A stretch of DNA of 64,000 bases from Geotalea toluenoxydans JCM 15764 (GTDB lineage Bacteria > Desulfobacterota > Desulfuromonadia > Geobacterales > Geobacteraceae): positions 24,974 through 88,973 of the forward strand of contig NZ_BBCJ01000018.1 of assembly GCF_001311985.1 (NCBI RefSeq), read 5' to 3'. The position numbers and the translations under genes are program-made. Below, in pieces: positions 1-11,404 of this stretch (the first letter of the stretch is position 1; each line of letters starts with the position of its first letter). The notes beneath the pieces are model-generated. The model ran no database searches, had not been told where the DNA came from, and saw only the letters and a list, made by a program, of their open reading frames with translations.

Positions 1-3000
1 GCAGGGCAACCACGACCGGCACGGTCTCCAGCATCCCCCGCCGGAGGGTGGTCCCTTCCTTAAGGCCAATGGCGAATGCAGGGAGTGTCGCTTCTTTCAC
101 CGGGCTCTCGGTACCGGTGACGTTTACGGCCGTGATGCCATAGGTAACGGAGTCGCCTGCATAGTAGCTGTCGCTGTACGTGGTGGTGGGGGTGGGTATC
201 TGGTTCACCTTGTTGCCGTTTCTGAAGATGTAGAACCCTTGCAGATTCGCCTCGCCCCCTTCCCAGGAAAGGGCAGGCTTGCCGCCGTCCACCAGGGTGA
301 GGATGAGGTTGCGTACTGGTGCAACCGGGAATGTGATCTCCTCGGTGACGGACGGTGTACTTTCGTTGCCAAGGGAATCAAGTGCCGTCACAGCGTAGTA
401 TCGCTTGGTGGAGGTCGGAGACGTATCCACGGCAGGCGAGGCCTTAATGGTGATCAGAGACGTCTGGCCACTGATGGATGTGATGGGGGTGTCGGAGCGG
501 TAAAGACGATAGGCGTTCGGCACCTCGCTCCCGGCTGTTGGCGCATCCCACGCAGCCTGTATGCCGTTGCCGGTGAGCGCAAGAGCAAGACCTGTCGGTG
601 CCGGAGGCCCGTTCCGATCAGAAAGACCGGCGACTTCCGTACTCTTGGCGCTCTCGCTGTCGAGGAGCCCAAGGCAGATATGCTGTAAAGCCACGTCCCG
701 TCAGCGGGCGGAGTATCCGTGTAAGTCGATTGTGATCCGAAGATGTCGGCAACTGCAACGAAAGAGGTTTCTCCTTCTCCTCTGCGATAGACCCGATAAT
801 TCTCGCATCGCCGAACCGGCCCCAATCAAGAGCAACTGCCCCGGCCTTAAGGCTCTTTGCCGTTAATCCTTCAGGAACTGTCGGGGCTGGTGGATTATCC
901 CTGTAGAGAATGATTGATGCACCAATCTTTATGGTGCTTCCAACATTATCAAAGCGATCCTTCGATCCGGAAAGGACGAAAGCTGCGCTTCCTTCCGGCA
1001 GTGAAGAAGGATCTAGCGTGCCGGACCAATGGATCCCGCCATCAGCGGAGACAAGGCCTGTGACCGGCACTGAAGTTGTGCCGGAGCGAAGTTCCAGGAC
1101 CGGGGTGGACACAGAAGGCTCATCGAAGGTGAGTGCGACCGTGGCCGGCCCTGCGGTAGTCTTGAGGATGGTGAGCGGGGCGTTGATGGTCGCTACCGGC
1201 CCTTTCACATCAATGGTCGGTCCGGTACCGCTGCCGTTGCCGCGGTTGCCGATCAGGTCCTTGCCGGAAAACTTCCACGTCGTCGGCCCTGATGGTGAGT
1301 TGGCGTCAAGGGTAATGCTCGCCTGGTAATGGGTGTCGTCCACCTTCCACATTGGAATGACGATGGGTGACCCGGCCTGAGGTTCGAGACTCATGAAGGG
1401 TAGTTCCTTCAGCGTCTCGGTCACAGCCAGTTTGACCGTCACCGAGCCCGGCCCGAAGGAGTTGTCCACCGGAGTCCCTCCTGAGGCATTCGACAATGAG
1501 ACAGAGGCCACCGAGGGTGGGAGCCGGTCGGATGCGATCTGAATAATGTTGGAAACAGGGCTTTCGTTCCCGGCTCCGTCAAAGCGGTAACGGCGTAGTA
1601 GCGGGTGGCGTCGTCGGCCGGAATGTATTCTTTTAGGAGATATGGGATAGGAGCACTGTTGGTTTTCCGCACGCCCGCATCGGTCTTGGTGCTGAAGGAT
1701 TGAGTCCCTTCGTACAGGTTGTAGCCGGTCGGCACCTCTCCCGTTCCCATCTGCCAATTGAACTGGATAGAGCCACCGGCCAGGGGCTTGGCAGAAAGGC
1801 AGCCGGGGCAACCGGGGCGCCGCTGTCGACGGTGATCCGCAAGTCGGTGCTCCAGGCGCTTTCGCCACCACGGTTGGCCGCCTTGACTGACACGACATTG
1901 TCCCCCTCAACCAGTGAAACAGCTGCAAAGCCGAAGCGTGAGTCGGAGGTAGCGACCGAGGAAACGACAACTCCGTTGACCCGCAACGATACGTTGACCC
2001 CAGTCTGTGCAGTACCGTTGATGGTGGCTGCATTCTGGGTGATGGGACCGCTAAAGGTCGTTGTGATGACCGGCGCAAGCGGCGGAGCGAGGCTCACCAC
2101 TACCGGTATCACGCTCTCTGTGCTGTTCCCCGGCGCATCGTAGACAACTACCTTCACCGTGTGATTACCGTCGACTGCCTGAACCACGTCCCAGGCGTAA
2201 CTGATGGAGGTGCCGTTCTGGCTCTTCACCAGGTTTCCGTCGATATACAGGTCAAGCTTTGTCACGACGCTCTCCGCGTCGGTTGCTGAGGCGATGATGG
2301 TCATAGGAGCAGTGATAACCTGGTTAGCCGTCAGATTGAGCCCCGCGATAACCGGGCCGGTGGTATCGCCCCGCGGCGCTGTCCCTATACTCTGGACACT
2401 GGTCCGCTCGGCGCCGGATGTGTTGAGAGTGGTAACAGCATATTGGTAGGTCAGGCCGTTGGTTAAACCGGTATCGGTAAAGCTGGTCCCTGTCTGACTC
2501 TTGACCAAGGTCATGGAGGTCGCGTCGGTCTGGGGAACGTCAGACTGGAGGCGGTAGATATTGTAGGCCTTGACGTAAGGAGAATTGACCGCATTCCAGG
2601 TGATGGTGGCCTTCTGGCTTCCAGGCGTTGCAGCAAGGCCGGCGGGATTTGCCAGCCTCGTAACCGCCGTTACCACGATTCCTGCACTCTCGTGGCCCTG
2701 GGTATCCTTGGTGGTCACTTTGAACTTGTAGAGTGTGGCGTCGTTGAGCCCTTTCCGGGCATAGGTGATAGCGGTCTTACCCACTGCTGTCCCGGCATCG
2801 TAACCCTGTCCTGCATCCATATAGACCATCTGGTCAGTTAGGTCTTCGGTGGAATTCTTACTGCCGGTCCAGGTAAGGGAGGCAGTATTGCCGTCGGCAA
2901 CGGAGTATGTTGCCGATGCAACAAGACCGGTAACGTCCTCGGGCGGCAATGTATCTGCCGGGACACCTTGAGCCGTGTTGACCCTAGGATCAGCATTGCC

Positions 3001-5051
3001 GCTTATGCCTACCGGTACGACTGCAAAATAATAGCGGGTACCCTGGGTCAGGCCGGTCACTTTGAATGATTTATTTCCTTTATTGGCCGTGCCGACAGGG
3101 GTAAGAGCAGATGTATCTGTAAAATCTGCCCCACTGAAATATACCCGATAGTAAGCAAGGTCGGCTAACTCCACATACGAAGGCCAGGAAAGAGTGACTT
3201 CAGTCCCCTTTCCGCTACCGTCTATAACCAGCATCCCGCTTGCCAACGGCTGTGGAGGCACCGTATCGCACAGGATGTCTATGGTCTTGGTCGTGACGTT
3301 GCCGATGGCATCTGCCGCAGTAAAGACTAAACGATTATTGATCCCGTCGGTCACGGTTATGGGATACGACCAGGTGGCGCTTTGATCAGTGGCATCAAAG
3401 ATAGTGGTAACACTTGAACCATTTTTCAGAGTAACTATAGATCCCGGCTCCTTTTTGCCGGAGATGGTCTGGGTGGCCGTCGGAGCAGGATTTTTGTATA
3501 CGTCCACGGTAAAAAGAGGCGGCGTGGTATCGAGGGTTATGACCGGCGCGGGGCTAATGGGGTAGAGTCGTTGCCGGCGGCATCACGTGCGAAGATTGCC
3601 AGGGGGTTGGCACCTTCCGCGAGTGGATAGCTGTAGCTCCAGTTGGTGTCGGCAGTTAGGGGAACGCGCTGGACGTTGTTGATGATGATGGCGCTATTGG
3701 CCTCTTTGCTGCCGGTTAGGGTCTGGTTAGCCACTTTGGTGGGAGTGGTAACCTGCGATGTCAGATCAGGAGTTGTCGGCGGGGTGGTGTCGAGGACAAA
3801 GCTTCCCGCTTGCTGGTCGGCCATGGCGTTTTGCGCAAGATCTTTAGCGCCACTTACTTTAACTACGTATGTCGCATCACCGCTACTGGCGGTGAAGCTG
3901 TAGCTACCGCGCCAGGTCGTGGAGTTATGCCAGCCGCCGGTTATGGTGTAGCTGGTTTCGAGCAGGAAACCTGGACGGGTGACAGTGACTGTAGGTTGGG
4001 TGCCTGTGCTCATTGCTTCACTGAAGGTGAGGGTTAATGTTATGTCGCCTGCTTTGACCGGAGTCGTTGGGCTCATTGCCGTGACCGTCGGTTTGGTGGT
4101 ATCGAGGATGATCTGGCTCGACAATTGACTGGAATTCCCGGTACTGGTTTGGAACTGCACGTAAACTTTTTTCAGACCATCGTTAGTCGAAAGGCTGAAT
4201 GGTAACGTAGAAGTAAACTGTTGGAATAATACCCCGGCAAATGATGGATCCTCACTGATCCTGAATTCTTTGCAGGTCATGCAGGAAAGATTGATCGTTA
4301 TACCCGGTGATGCTGTGATCGCCCCCTCGGAAATGGTGAATGAACCGCCTAGAATAGGGATCAAATTGGACCATGGCGAATACACCACTCCGTCGCTTAC
4401 CTGGTTTCCAAGCCCGCCGGGGTTGTATAACCCTCCCCCCGCTGTATCATCGGAAGCATCAAGCGGCCCGCTCGTATCTCCCCACCAGTTTTGCACAGCT
4501 TTGATGGGATGAGCGGGGTTGAGATTTCTCAGGCCGTATAAGTTCCCGGTGATAAAAGAATTACTGAGAACCGGGTTACCGTCGCCTGACGCTTCGATTC
4601 CGACGCCGTTTCCCGAGATAACTCCATTGCTTATAGTCGGGGAAGCTCCTTCCCTGAGTTTTATGCCGGCACCAGCGCTATTCTTGATCTGCGCACCGTT
4701 TATTGCCGGAGATACGCCACTGATATCGAGGGCCGCTCCATCCGCTGCACCACCATAACTGATTGTCGTGCCGCTGAACCCGACGACGGTCGCCGAGCCA
4801 TACACCCGTATCCCCCGCCAGTCTCCCGGCGAAGGAGCCGTCTTGCCGCTTGTAATCTCAGCCTCTTGGGCGTTGAGCGAATCCCTGACGACCAGTTGCA
4901 CCTGCTCACCGGCCTGGACCACAACTCCTTTGGCGATAGTCAGTGTTGCGCCATATCCGAATGTAGAAGAAATGGATATATGAAATAGTGCAAGCCCCAT
5001 AGCAATACCTCGCCATTGCCGCCTGAAACTTACACTAGACAAATTGCGCAT
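1..5051 (-). CDS. Large secreted beta-helix / fibronectin type III protein (3' end beyond window)
   Basis: Extracellular repeat protein of unknown ligand. The N-terminus has a signal-like hydrophobic stretch (about residues 13-35). It is followed by parallel beta-helix repeats (about 90-200, with NWWGD), Ig-like segments and several fibronectin type III modules with repeated RYYAVTA motifs. The ATG at 5051 is preferred over the upstream TTG at 5057 because GGAGG (5061-5065) lies 9 nt before it. The reading frame breaks at 3559-3562 (a G4 run), about 1800, about 1580, about 810-825 and about 668. In each case the domain continues in another frame, for example AAGNDSTP joins ISPAPVITLD at the first break. 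I take it as one gene with sequence errors, although a decayed gene is possible. It is the last gene of the riboswitch-led operon and runs off the left edge. Confidence 0.75.
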
Positions 5052-5124
5052 ACTCAACTTCCTCCAGAAATTGCAGCGTTCATGAACTGCAGGAGCATAG
5101 CCAAACTATGGTGAATACAGGTAT

Positions 5125-5166
5125 CAGATGGACCACCCACCGCTAGGTCGTGGGGTGGTCCATCTG
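5125..5166. repeat. Perfect 14-bp inverted repeat between two secreted-protein genes
   Basis: Arms CAGATGGACCACCC (5125-5138) and its exact reverse complement (5153-5166) enclose a 14-nt loop. It lies in the 161-bp gap between the glycine-rich gene and the beta-helix/FN3 gene. There is no clear T-tract on either side, so it may be an RNA-stability or attenuation hairpin rather than an efficient terminator. Confidence 0.6.
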
Positions 5167-5212
5167 AATAGTTAAATTACGTCGTACAAATCCAAGTTGG
5201 ACGGCATCAGGT

Positions 5213-6753
5213 TTAGGAAGCCTTCCGCACCACTCCATCTGCAGGATATTCCTTGCCAGAGGCGGTAATATAGGTGACCTTCGATGTGCCATCCATTTCG
5301 GCATCCACCCGAACCTTGGCCACATACTCGCCATTGAACTGCGGCAGACTCATCGCCACCAGTTCGGTCACCGTATAGCTGGCCGATGCCAGCAGCACGT
5401 TGTTGCCGTTGCTTAGAGTCACTGTAGCGGTTGCAGTAGTACTGGCATCGGAAGAACCGTCAAGTGCGTTACTGAGCGCGGACGAGCGATTGGCGGCAAC
5501 GGTTGGGACCACATATACGGTTACCGTTGTTCCCCGGGGAATATTGGTGGCTGCAAGCTGAACTGTGGCAGTGGTGGTACCCTGGGGCAAAGTAATGTCC
5601 CCTACACCGGTCGGATTGGCCGGCACCTGCTGGGTGTTCCCCCCGGCGGTGACGCTGACGATGGCCAAGGTCGGGTTATTGGGAACAAGCACCTTGCCCG
5701 GTGGCGTACTCCAGGAATAGGCCGGATCCGTATAACCGGACCAGTTGGTATTGTTCGCTTCGAGCCTGATCCTGCCGTATCCGCCCCTGTTCGCGGTGCA
5801 GAGACATGATGCGCTGCTGCCTCCGCGACGGGCGCCGACCCATCCATCATAAATCCTGGTGAGCGTATCTGCCATGAGCCTGATGGCGCCGCCCGATCCG
5901 CCGCCGCCGGTGCCGCCGCACCAATCGCCTGAACTCTGTCCGCCGGTACCTCCGTCGGCAAAAATCCTTCCGGCACCGCCGACATTCTGCTTGCCTATCG
6001 TAATGGTGCCCGATGATGCAATGAGGATAGCGCCACCGCCGCCGCCCCCACCAGCGCCGTTGAAATTTCCCCCCGCCGCGCCGCCTGCTCCCCCGGAACC
6101 ACCGACAATGGGAAGAAGACTAGCCTGACCGTAGGTGGCACCGCTGGAGGACGCCCACCAATTAGTCCCTGTTGCGTCAGCATAGGAGCCGCCGCCACCG
6201 CAGCCACCCCTCAAATCACTACCGTTGTAGGTGCTGCAGGCATGATAACCACCTCCAGGGCCTTTGCCCGCCCCACTGCATTGGCCCGACGATCCGCCGA
6301 ACAGGGTCGTGCGTCCCCCATAGCCGCCGTCATATCCGCCAGGACCACCAAGTCCGGGTTGCCCGTCGTCACCGAGGACGCCATCACAAGCGGTCCCGGC
6401 ACAAGCAGCTGTGGAGCCGCTGACATCGATGGTCCCCTCGATGAGGACATTACTGCTCGTGCGGATAATGACCGGGGTGTTGTTGGTGTTCTTCGCGAAT
6501 CTGACCGTAACCCCCTGAGGCACCGTAAAGGTGGTGTAATCCAGAATACCGCTGGGGGGAAGTTGCACGGTGGTGTTCACAGTAGGGCTGAACGCTCCCT
6601 GGCAGGTGGTGGAGTTGTGGAAGGCGACCCCGCAGGTACTGCCGCTTTCGAATGCCGCAATGGCATCGTTTCCCGTTGTGAGGACGATCAGGCCAGCAGC
6701 GCGGCCATCATCAGCGTGACCGGATAAAACTGGTTCGATTTGGTTTTTTGCAT
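5213..6753 (-). CDS. Glycine-rich secreted protein
   Basis: Predicted exported protein of about 513 aa. A signal peptide starts at ATG 6753, with AAGGAG (6761-6766) placed 7 nt upstream. The frame is lost after MAALLA at about 6691-6694 and resumes as LIVLTTGNDAIA, so one base appears to be missing in a GGCC run. The middle third (about residues 140-330 of the mature chain) is strongly glycine-rich, with GGSGG and GGGGG clusters and spaced cysteines. The rest is Thr/Val-rich and beta-like. I recognise no catalytic motif. It lies between two other giant secreted proteins in one operon, so a surface or matrix role is inferred only. Confidence 0.7.
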
Positions 6754-6807
6754 TTCTATTCTCCTTACTCTGTTAAGTGAAAAACTGTATTTAAATCTCT
6801 TTCCCGA

Positions 6808-9800
6808 TCATGCGCCAAGCCGCTTAGGGGGACCGCGGTAACCTCTGCCGGAGCTTGCCATTACCTGCAGCGGGAACTGTTCTACCCCCTGCTGCACTTC
6901 TTTTTCGTCATGGTGCCCGATGGTATTCAAGCAAAGGAGGGGTTCGTGGAATACCGGCACAGGAAGCTGGCGCCAGGCGGTTATTGCCGGCATTACCCCA
7001 TCTGCAAAGGCTAGCAGCCTAGGATCGGCAGGCCAGCCAGCAACCGCCTCAGTCAGCGGCTTTGGCAACGTCTGGCTGGCCGTTTTGACCGATGCCGGTG
7101 CTTGGACTACAGGTCGACTGACGTTGAAGATGTTATTGGCACCCGGCGTGTTGTCTGAAGAGCCGTATGGTCCATCCATAACAACGATCCGCTGTCCTCC
7201 TGGCGCCATCCCATCGATGATCACCGTGACGGTGGCCTGGGTACCGGCCGCATTGATGGCAGGCGGGTTTACGACAGTTATTCCGTCCATGGGCTCAAAG
7301 CGGACCGTTGTAGCCCCGTCAAGACTGGTGCCGTTGATGGTCAGGGTAAAGGTATTCCCTACGGTCTGCAGGATCGGCGAAACAGAAATTACTGACGGCC
7401 TCATACCAACGTAAATTTGATTGGTGCCCCGAACCGGGGCCGATACGGCAGTACTGCCAACCATCGGCACCAAGGCACGCAGACCTCGGGGGGCCGTGAT
7501 GTCGGCAGTTAGTTGCACAGTCAACGTTGTCCCGTCAGCGGAGGGGGTCAAGGCGCCAACCGTGATGCCGGCTGCGGGGGCAACCTTGAGGCTGGTGACA
7601 TTGTCGAGTGCTACGCCGGTGATGGTTACCGATGCACTGGTGCCCGGCTCCATGCGTGTGAGGGATACGCTGGAAACCGATGCCCCGACAATGACGCCGA
7701 CCTGCGGCGAAACCATTGCTCCGATGACCAGATTGGAATTGGGAGGTGGTGGTGTAAACGGAATCGAGATCCCCACCTGGGATGAAATGATCGGGTTATA
7801 TGTAGACGGAGCCGTCGTCGGCGGCGCGGTGGCGACGGTTACGCCGATTTGGTTCGCGATTACCGGCGTATAGGTCTTCCCCGCTTCCGACGTGACGGTA
7901 AAGGTGTTGGCGACCGAGGGGGTGTCGGTCGTGGTCCCCCCTGGCGTTGTGATTGTAACAATCCGCGCCGTGGTCGGAGCATTGGCGGCTAGAGTAACCC
8001 CCACTGTAGCCACCGCGCCGCCCGATGAAACGGTCGGCGGATTTGCAACAGTGATTCCATCCGGCGGAATGAATGAAACATTAGTGGCACCGGACAGGAG
8101 CGTTCCGCTGAGGGTCATGGTGAAACTGCTGCCGGCCATGCCCCTGATGGGGGATATGCCGTAAAGCAGCGGCTGCGGCAGGGTAACGCGGAAGATGTTT
8201 GACCCTGGTGCCGCAGGCGGAACTGTATACGCACCGGCCTTGAGGATCACGCTTCTGGCGCTTGTAGGGGCATCGGCGGCAATCGCAATATGGACATCCA
8301 CGAAGGAACCATCACCCGCCGATGTGAGGCTTGTCACCGTAATGCCGGTGACCGGGTAGAAGGCGACCGAATCAACCGCAGCAAGGTTTTTGCCGGTAAT
8401 ACGTAACACAAGATCTGTACTGCCGATGGCACCCGATCCCGGAATAATTCCGTTCATCACCGGTCCTACAGAAATACCAACTGGCAGGGACGTAAATGGG
8501 CTGTACGTTCTATTTTCTTCGGTTACCGGCGTCGTTGGTACGATTACTCCAACCTGTGGGGCAACGACCGGGGTGAAACCATCGCCCGCAGCCGACAGAA
8601 TGCCGAAGGCGTTGGCGGGGGCCATTGTCGCTGACGATGTCCCGCCTGGGGTGGTTATCCTGACAAGTCGCCTCCCTTTTGCCGCTGCCGGATCAACCGT
8701 AACCGGCAGCGATGCCAGAGTCCCAGCGCTCGAAACCGTAATCGTGCTGGAAGCCGCAATGCCATCGGGTGGTTCAAAGGTGACTGCCGAAGCGTTGAAC
8801 AGGTTTCGACCATTAATTTGTAGGGTGAAGGTGCCCGGAACAGAGCTGTTCGGGATCAGCGACCCGATTTCAGGCGCAGGATAGGTTAACTGAAATATGG
8901 CGGCTCCCGGTGATGCAGGCGAGGCAGTGGTCGTCCCTGATCTGAGGACCGCCACACGTGGAGTTGTAGCGGCATCTGCAGCAATGTCGACCGTCACCTC
9001 GACATAGCTGCCATCGGTAGCCCTTGTCAGGGTGCCGGCACGTACCGTGATTCCGTCTGCTGGGGCAAATGAGATGTCGGTAGCTCCGGCAAGTCCTGAA
9101 CCATAGACGCGAATGACGAGATTCTGGGTACCGACCTGGGCCCGATCAGGGATGACGCCATTTATTACCGCACCCACCGCAACTCCAACTGTATTGCTGA
9201 AAAGAGGAGATACGGAAATCGGCGGGACAATCGGCACTGGCGGCGTACCCACCTGAACACCAACGGACGGCGACAGGGTTGGGCCGATGTTGTAAGTCTG
9301 AACGGGCTTCACGGTAACTGCGCAAATGTCTCCAGCGATGAACCCCTTGCCGGCAGCAGGTGTCGCGGTGATGGTGCTGCTGCCGGTGCCGGAATTGACG
9401 ACCGTTACCTGTGCCTGCGTCGCTCCTTCCGGAACGGTTACCGTCGCGGGGAATGAGAGGACATTAGCGGGGCTGGCGGAGAGCGCCATGGTAAGACCGC
9501 CGGCCGGCGCAGGATCGGTAAGGGAGATGGTCAGGAAGAAGGAGAAGCCCTGGCCGGATAAGAGAGTGGTCGGGGTGAGGTTGACCGTCGGCTGGGGACG
9601 GACCGTCAAAGTCGTCTTGGCACAAATCCAATCGAATTGGCTGACATTGATGTCGACCGTTACGTCGCGGGTGCTGGCGCCATTAACTGCGGAAGCGTTT
9701 ATGACAGCCGACGTCCCCCCTTCCGGAATGGTTACTGTCGCGGGAACAGTGACCGATTGGGTATTAGTGCTTGTGATTTGCGCCGTTACGCCGCCAAAGG

Positions 9801-11088
9801 GCGCGGCAAATGGGATGCCAAGTGTAAGTGGCACCATTTCGCCCTGTCTCAGCGTCACAGAAGTAGGGGTGATGGTGAAAGAAGGCACAATAACGTTCAG
9901 AGCAGCGGTATTGGAGATGATAAAGCTTCCAGCAGCACGAGGATCCGGAAGTTTCACCTGGACCGATTTTGTTCCCGAAGTGGCCACGGAAGGCGAAATC
10001 CGCAAGGTAGAGGCGCTGATAAAGCTCGTTTGAATGTCGTTACCATCGATTGTGACGATGGAATTAGCGGTAAAGTTCTTTCCGGTCAGCTCCATGGTCT
10101 CCGAATGACCGGCGTATATGGTTCCGGGAACAATACCGTCGATATGCGGTGTCGGCGGGATGATCGTGATTCCTGTTGCAAGGGTGGCATCCCCGGCCGC
10201 AACGGATAGCCCGACGTTCGCCACTCCAAAAGGAGCCGATTTGTCGGCCGTGATTTGCACAGGGATCGACGTGTCGGTGGCGCCAGGCTGAATAGCGGCA
10301 GTTATTCCAGGATTGCCGAATGTGACCGCCTTGACACCCGAAAGACGGGTTCCGGCAATGATTGCAGCTACCGAACTTCCCTGCTCAAGGTAGCTCGGCT
10401 GCATCGTGGTGATTCGCGGCGCAGCCCCGATGGACAGATCCCCTTCCATGTAGTAAGGGATGGAAGTTAGATCCCATGCGCCGGAAGTAATTATTTCTCC
10501 GGCAGGAACCCGGATCGCATCATGATCGTTCTTAACTGCGCTGTTTCCTGCGCCGTGTGGGAACGAAGCCAGGTCGAGGGAAAGGGCATAACCGCTGTTA
10601 CTCTCGAAACGACAGTGATTGAATGTGGGGGAAGCGGAAGCGAGTGTCGTTGTGGCTCCGTATCTGATGGTTGCATATTCGATGATAGTTGCAGAATCGA
10701 GAGTGCCGTCGAGAAAATGAATTCCGCCCCAGTCTCCAGCCACCGGTGTCCCGCCTGAGGTGTCCCGCCAAGAGGTGAACAAAACAGGGTCTGCCGCAGT
10801 ACCGGATACAAGCAGTGAGCCGTTTAGTACCGTTAATTGTGTGCCAGCGTTAAAATATACGGTCACACCTTCTTCAACAGTCAAAGAGGCGGAGCCTATA
10901 AGTGTCAGATTGGAAGTAACTACATATGGTCCATTTGCCGCAGCCCAAACCGTATTTGTCCCAATGTTGCCACCTACGGTGGTCGCTGCAGCGGCAGAAC
11001 GAAACTGCAACAGCAGCATTCCGAACAGGATTACGCTAAAAAATCCCACTCCCACAATAAAGCGTCTCGTCTTTTTCAAGAGGATCAC
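6808..11088 (-). CDS. Giant secreted IPT/TIG-repeat protein with N-terminal beta-helix
   Basis: A 1426-aa extracellular protein. A signal peptide (hydrophobic core about residues 11-30, ending SAAAA) is followed by a short parallel beta-helix region (about 90-180, with GDWGGIHF). Many IPT/TIG immunoglobulin-like repeats follow, recognisable by recurring phrases such as GTSASVTITG, FTLTINGT and VTFEPPDGI, and alternate with segments of the form PQVGVIV. Start choice is uncertain: GTG at 11088, or TTG at 11079 (MKKTRRF), which has a weak GGGGTG upstream. Unlike its downstream neighbours it reads through 4.2 kb without a frameshift. It is the first gene after the GEMM riboswitch, so its expression is likely gated by c-di-GMP. 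Adhesion or matrix function is inferred from architecture. Confidence 0.8.
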   Translation of the reverse strand: MILLKKTRRFIVGVGFFSVILFGMLLLQFRSAAAATTVGGNIGTNTVWAAANGPYVVTSNLTLIGSASLTVEEGVTVYFNAGTQLTVLNGSLLVSGTAADPVLFTSWRDTSGGTPVAGDWGGIHFLDGTLDSATIIEYATIRYGATTTLASASPTFNHCRFESNSGYALSLDLASFPHGAGNSAVKNDHDAIRVPAGEIITSGAWDLTSIPYYMEGDLSIGAAPRITTMQPSYLEQGSSVAAIIAGTRLSGVKAVTFGNPGITAAIQPGATDTSIPVQITADKSAPFGVANVGLSVAAGDATLATGITIIPPTPHIDGIVPGTIYAGHSETMELTGKNFTANSIVTIDGNDIQTSFISASTLRISPSVATSGTKSVQVKLPDPRAAGSFIISNTAALNVIVPSFTITPTSVTLRQGEMVPLTLGIPFAAPFGGVTAQITSTNTQSVTVPATVTIPEGGTSAVINASAVNGASTRDVTVDINVSQFDWICAKTTLTVRPQPTVNLTPTTLLSGQGFSFFLTISLTDPAPAGGLTMALSASPANVLSFPATVTVPEGATQAQVTVVNSGTGSSTITATPAAGKGFIAGDICAVTVKPVQTYNIGPTLSPSVGVQVGTPPVPIVPPISVSPLFSNTVGVAVGAVINGVIPDRAQVGTQNLVIRVYGSGLAGATDISFAPADGITVRAGTLTRATDGSYVEVTVDIAADAATTPRVAVLRSGTTTASPASPGAAIFQLTYPAPEIGSLIPNSSVPGTFTLQINGRNLFNASAVTFEPPDGIAASSTITVSSAGTLASLPVTVDPAAAKGRRLVRITTPGGTSSATMAPANAFGILSAAGDGFTPVVAPQVGVIVPTTPVTEENRTYSPFTSLPVGISVGPVMNGIIPGSGAIGSTDLVLRITGKNLAAVDSVAFYPVTGITVTSLTSAGDGSFVDVHIAIAADAPTSARSVILKAGAYTVPPAAPGSNIFRVTLPQPLLYGISPIRGMAGSSFTMTLSGTLLSGATNVSFIPPDGITVANPPTVSSGGAVATVGVTLAANAPTTARIVTITTPGGTTTDTPSVANTFTVTSEAGKTYTPVIANQIGVTVATAPPTTAPSTYNPIISSQVGISIPFTPPPPNSNLVIGAMVSPQVGVIVGASVSSVSLTRMEPGTSASVTITGVALDNVTSLKVAPAAGITVGALTPSADGTTLTVQLTADITAPRGLRALVPMVGSTAVSAPVRGTNQIYVGMRPSVISVSPILQTVGNTFTLTINGTSLDGATTVRFEPMDGITVVNPPAINAAGTQATVTVIIDGMAPGGQRIVVMDGPYGSSDNTPGANNIFNVSRPVVQAPASVKTASQTLPKPLTEAVAGWPADPRLLAFADGVMPAITAWRQLPVPVFHEPLLCLNTIGHHDEKEVQQGVEQFPLQVMASSGRGYRGPPKRLGA

Positions 11089-11270
11089 CCCAATCGCAAT
11101 TAAATAACCCTACGCCAAAACCACAAAAACAAGCCACAAGTTGCCCGATGCTAAAGCGCTACCTACTGTCAAGGGCGGCGGCAGGAGCATAACCTGCAAA
11201 GCAATGATCCATTGAAACCACCAATTAATGTTTCATGTGCCTCTTCTCTTCCCGTTATAGATCTACTGAA

Positions 11271-11307
11271 AAACGAGAAAAGCCTACCGTCGAAATGGGT
11301 AGGCTTT
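11271..11307 (-). terminator. Intrinsic terminator downstream of the riboswitch aptamer
   Basis: On the minus strand AGCCTACC, a 9-nt loop and GGTAGGCT form a stem (11281-11305), followed by TTTTCTCGTTTTT. It lies immediately 3' of the GEMM aptamer and about 180 nt before the giant IPT/TIG gene. This suggests ligand-controlled transcription termination. Confidence 0.8.
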
Positions 11308-11315
11308 GTGTGGCC

Positions 11316-11398
11316 ACTTCGACAACCCCTCTTTCCATTAGCCTGGATAGGTGGCTTTGCGTCCCCTGGTTACCCGAGGGTTTGCCGTTTCGATTAAC
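11316..11398 (-). promoter_or_regulatory. GEMM-I cyclic-di-GMP riboswitch aptamer
   Basis: The minus strand contains the GEMM core elements in order: ACGGCAAACC (about 11391-11382), then CCCT-GG-GTAA-CC-AGGG, a stem closed by a GNRA tetraloop, then GACGCAAAGCCACC. A second stem (CCTATCC with GGAAAGAGG) and a GGGGTTGTCGAAG tail follow, and the tail re-pairs with the 5' TCGAAAC to close P1. These match the known GEMM-I consensus. The base that sets ligand choice (G20 in the Vibrio Vc2 numbering) appears to be G, the c-di-GMP type, not the A of cGAMP-sensing Geobacter variants. It leads the operon of three secreted proteins (11088 down to 1). Confidence 0.85.
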
Positions 11399-11404
11399 CT
11401 CTTA

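Noticed and set aside
1..3507. Several independent fibronectin-domain genes
   Set aside because: The pieces are consecutive, in different frames, and join smoothly domain to domain when single bases are restored, so they are one gene.
5859..6128. Proline-rich plus-strand protein
   Set aside because: It is the antisense of the glycine-rich repeats; poly-Pro arises from GGN codons on the other strand.
9326..10033. Plus-strand protein of 235 residues
   Set aside because: Antisense to the IPT/TIG protein with no recognisable motif or ribosome-binding site.
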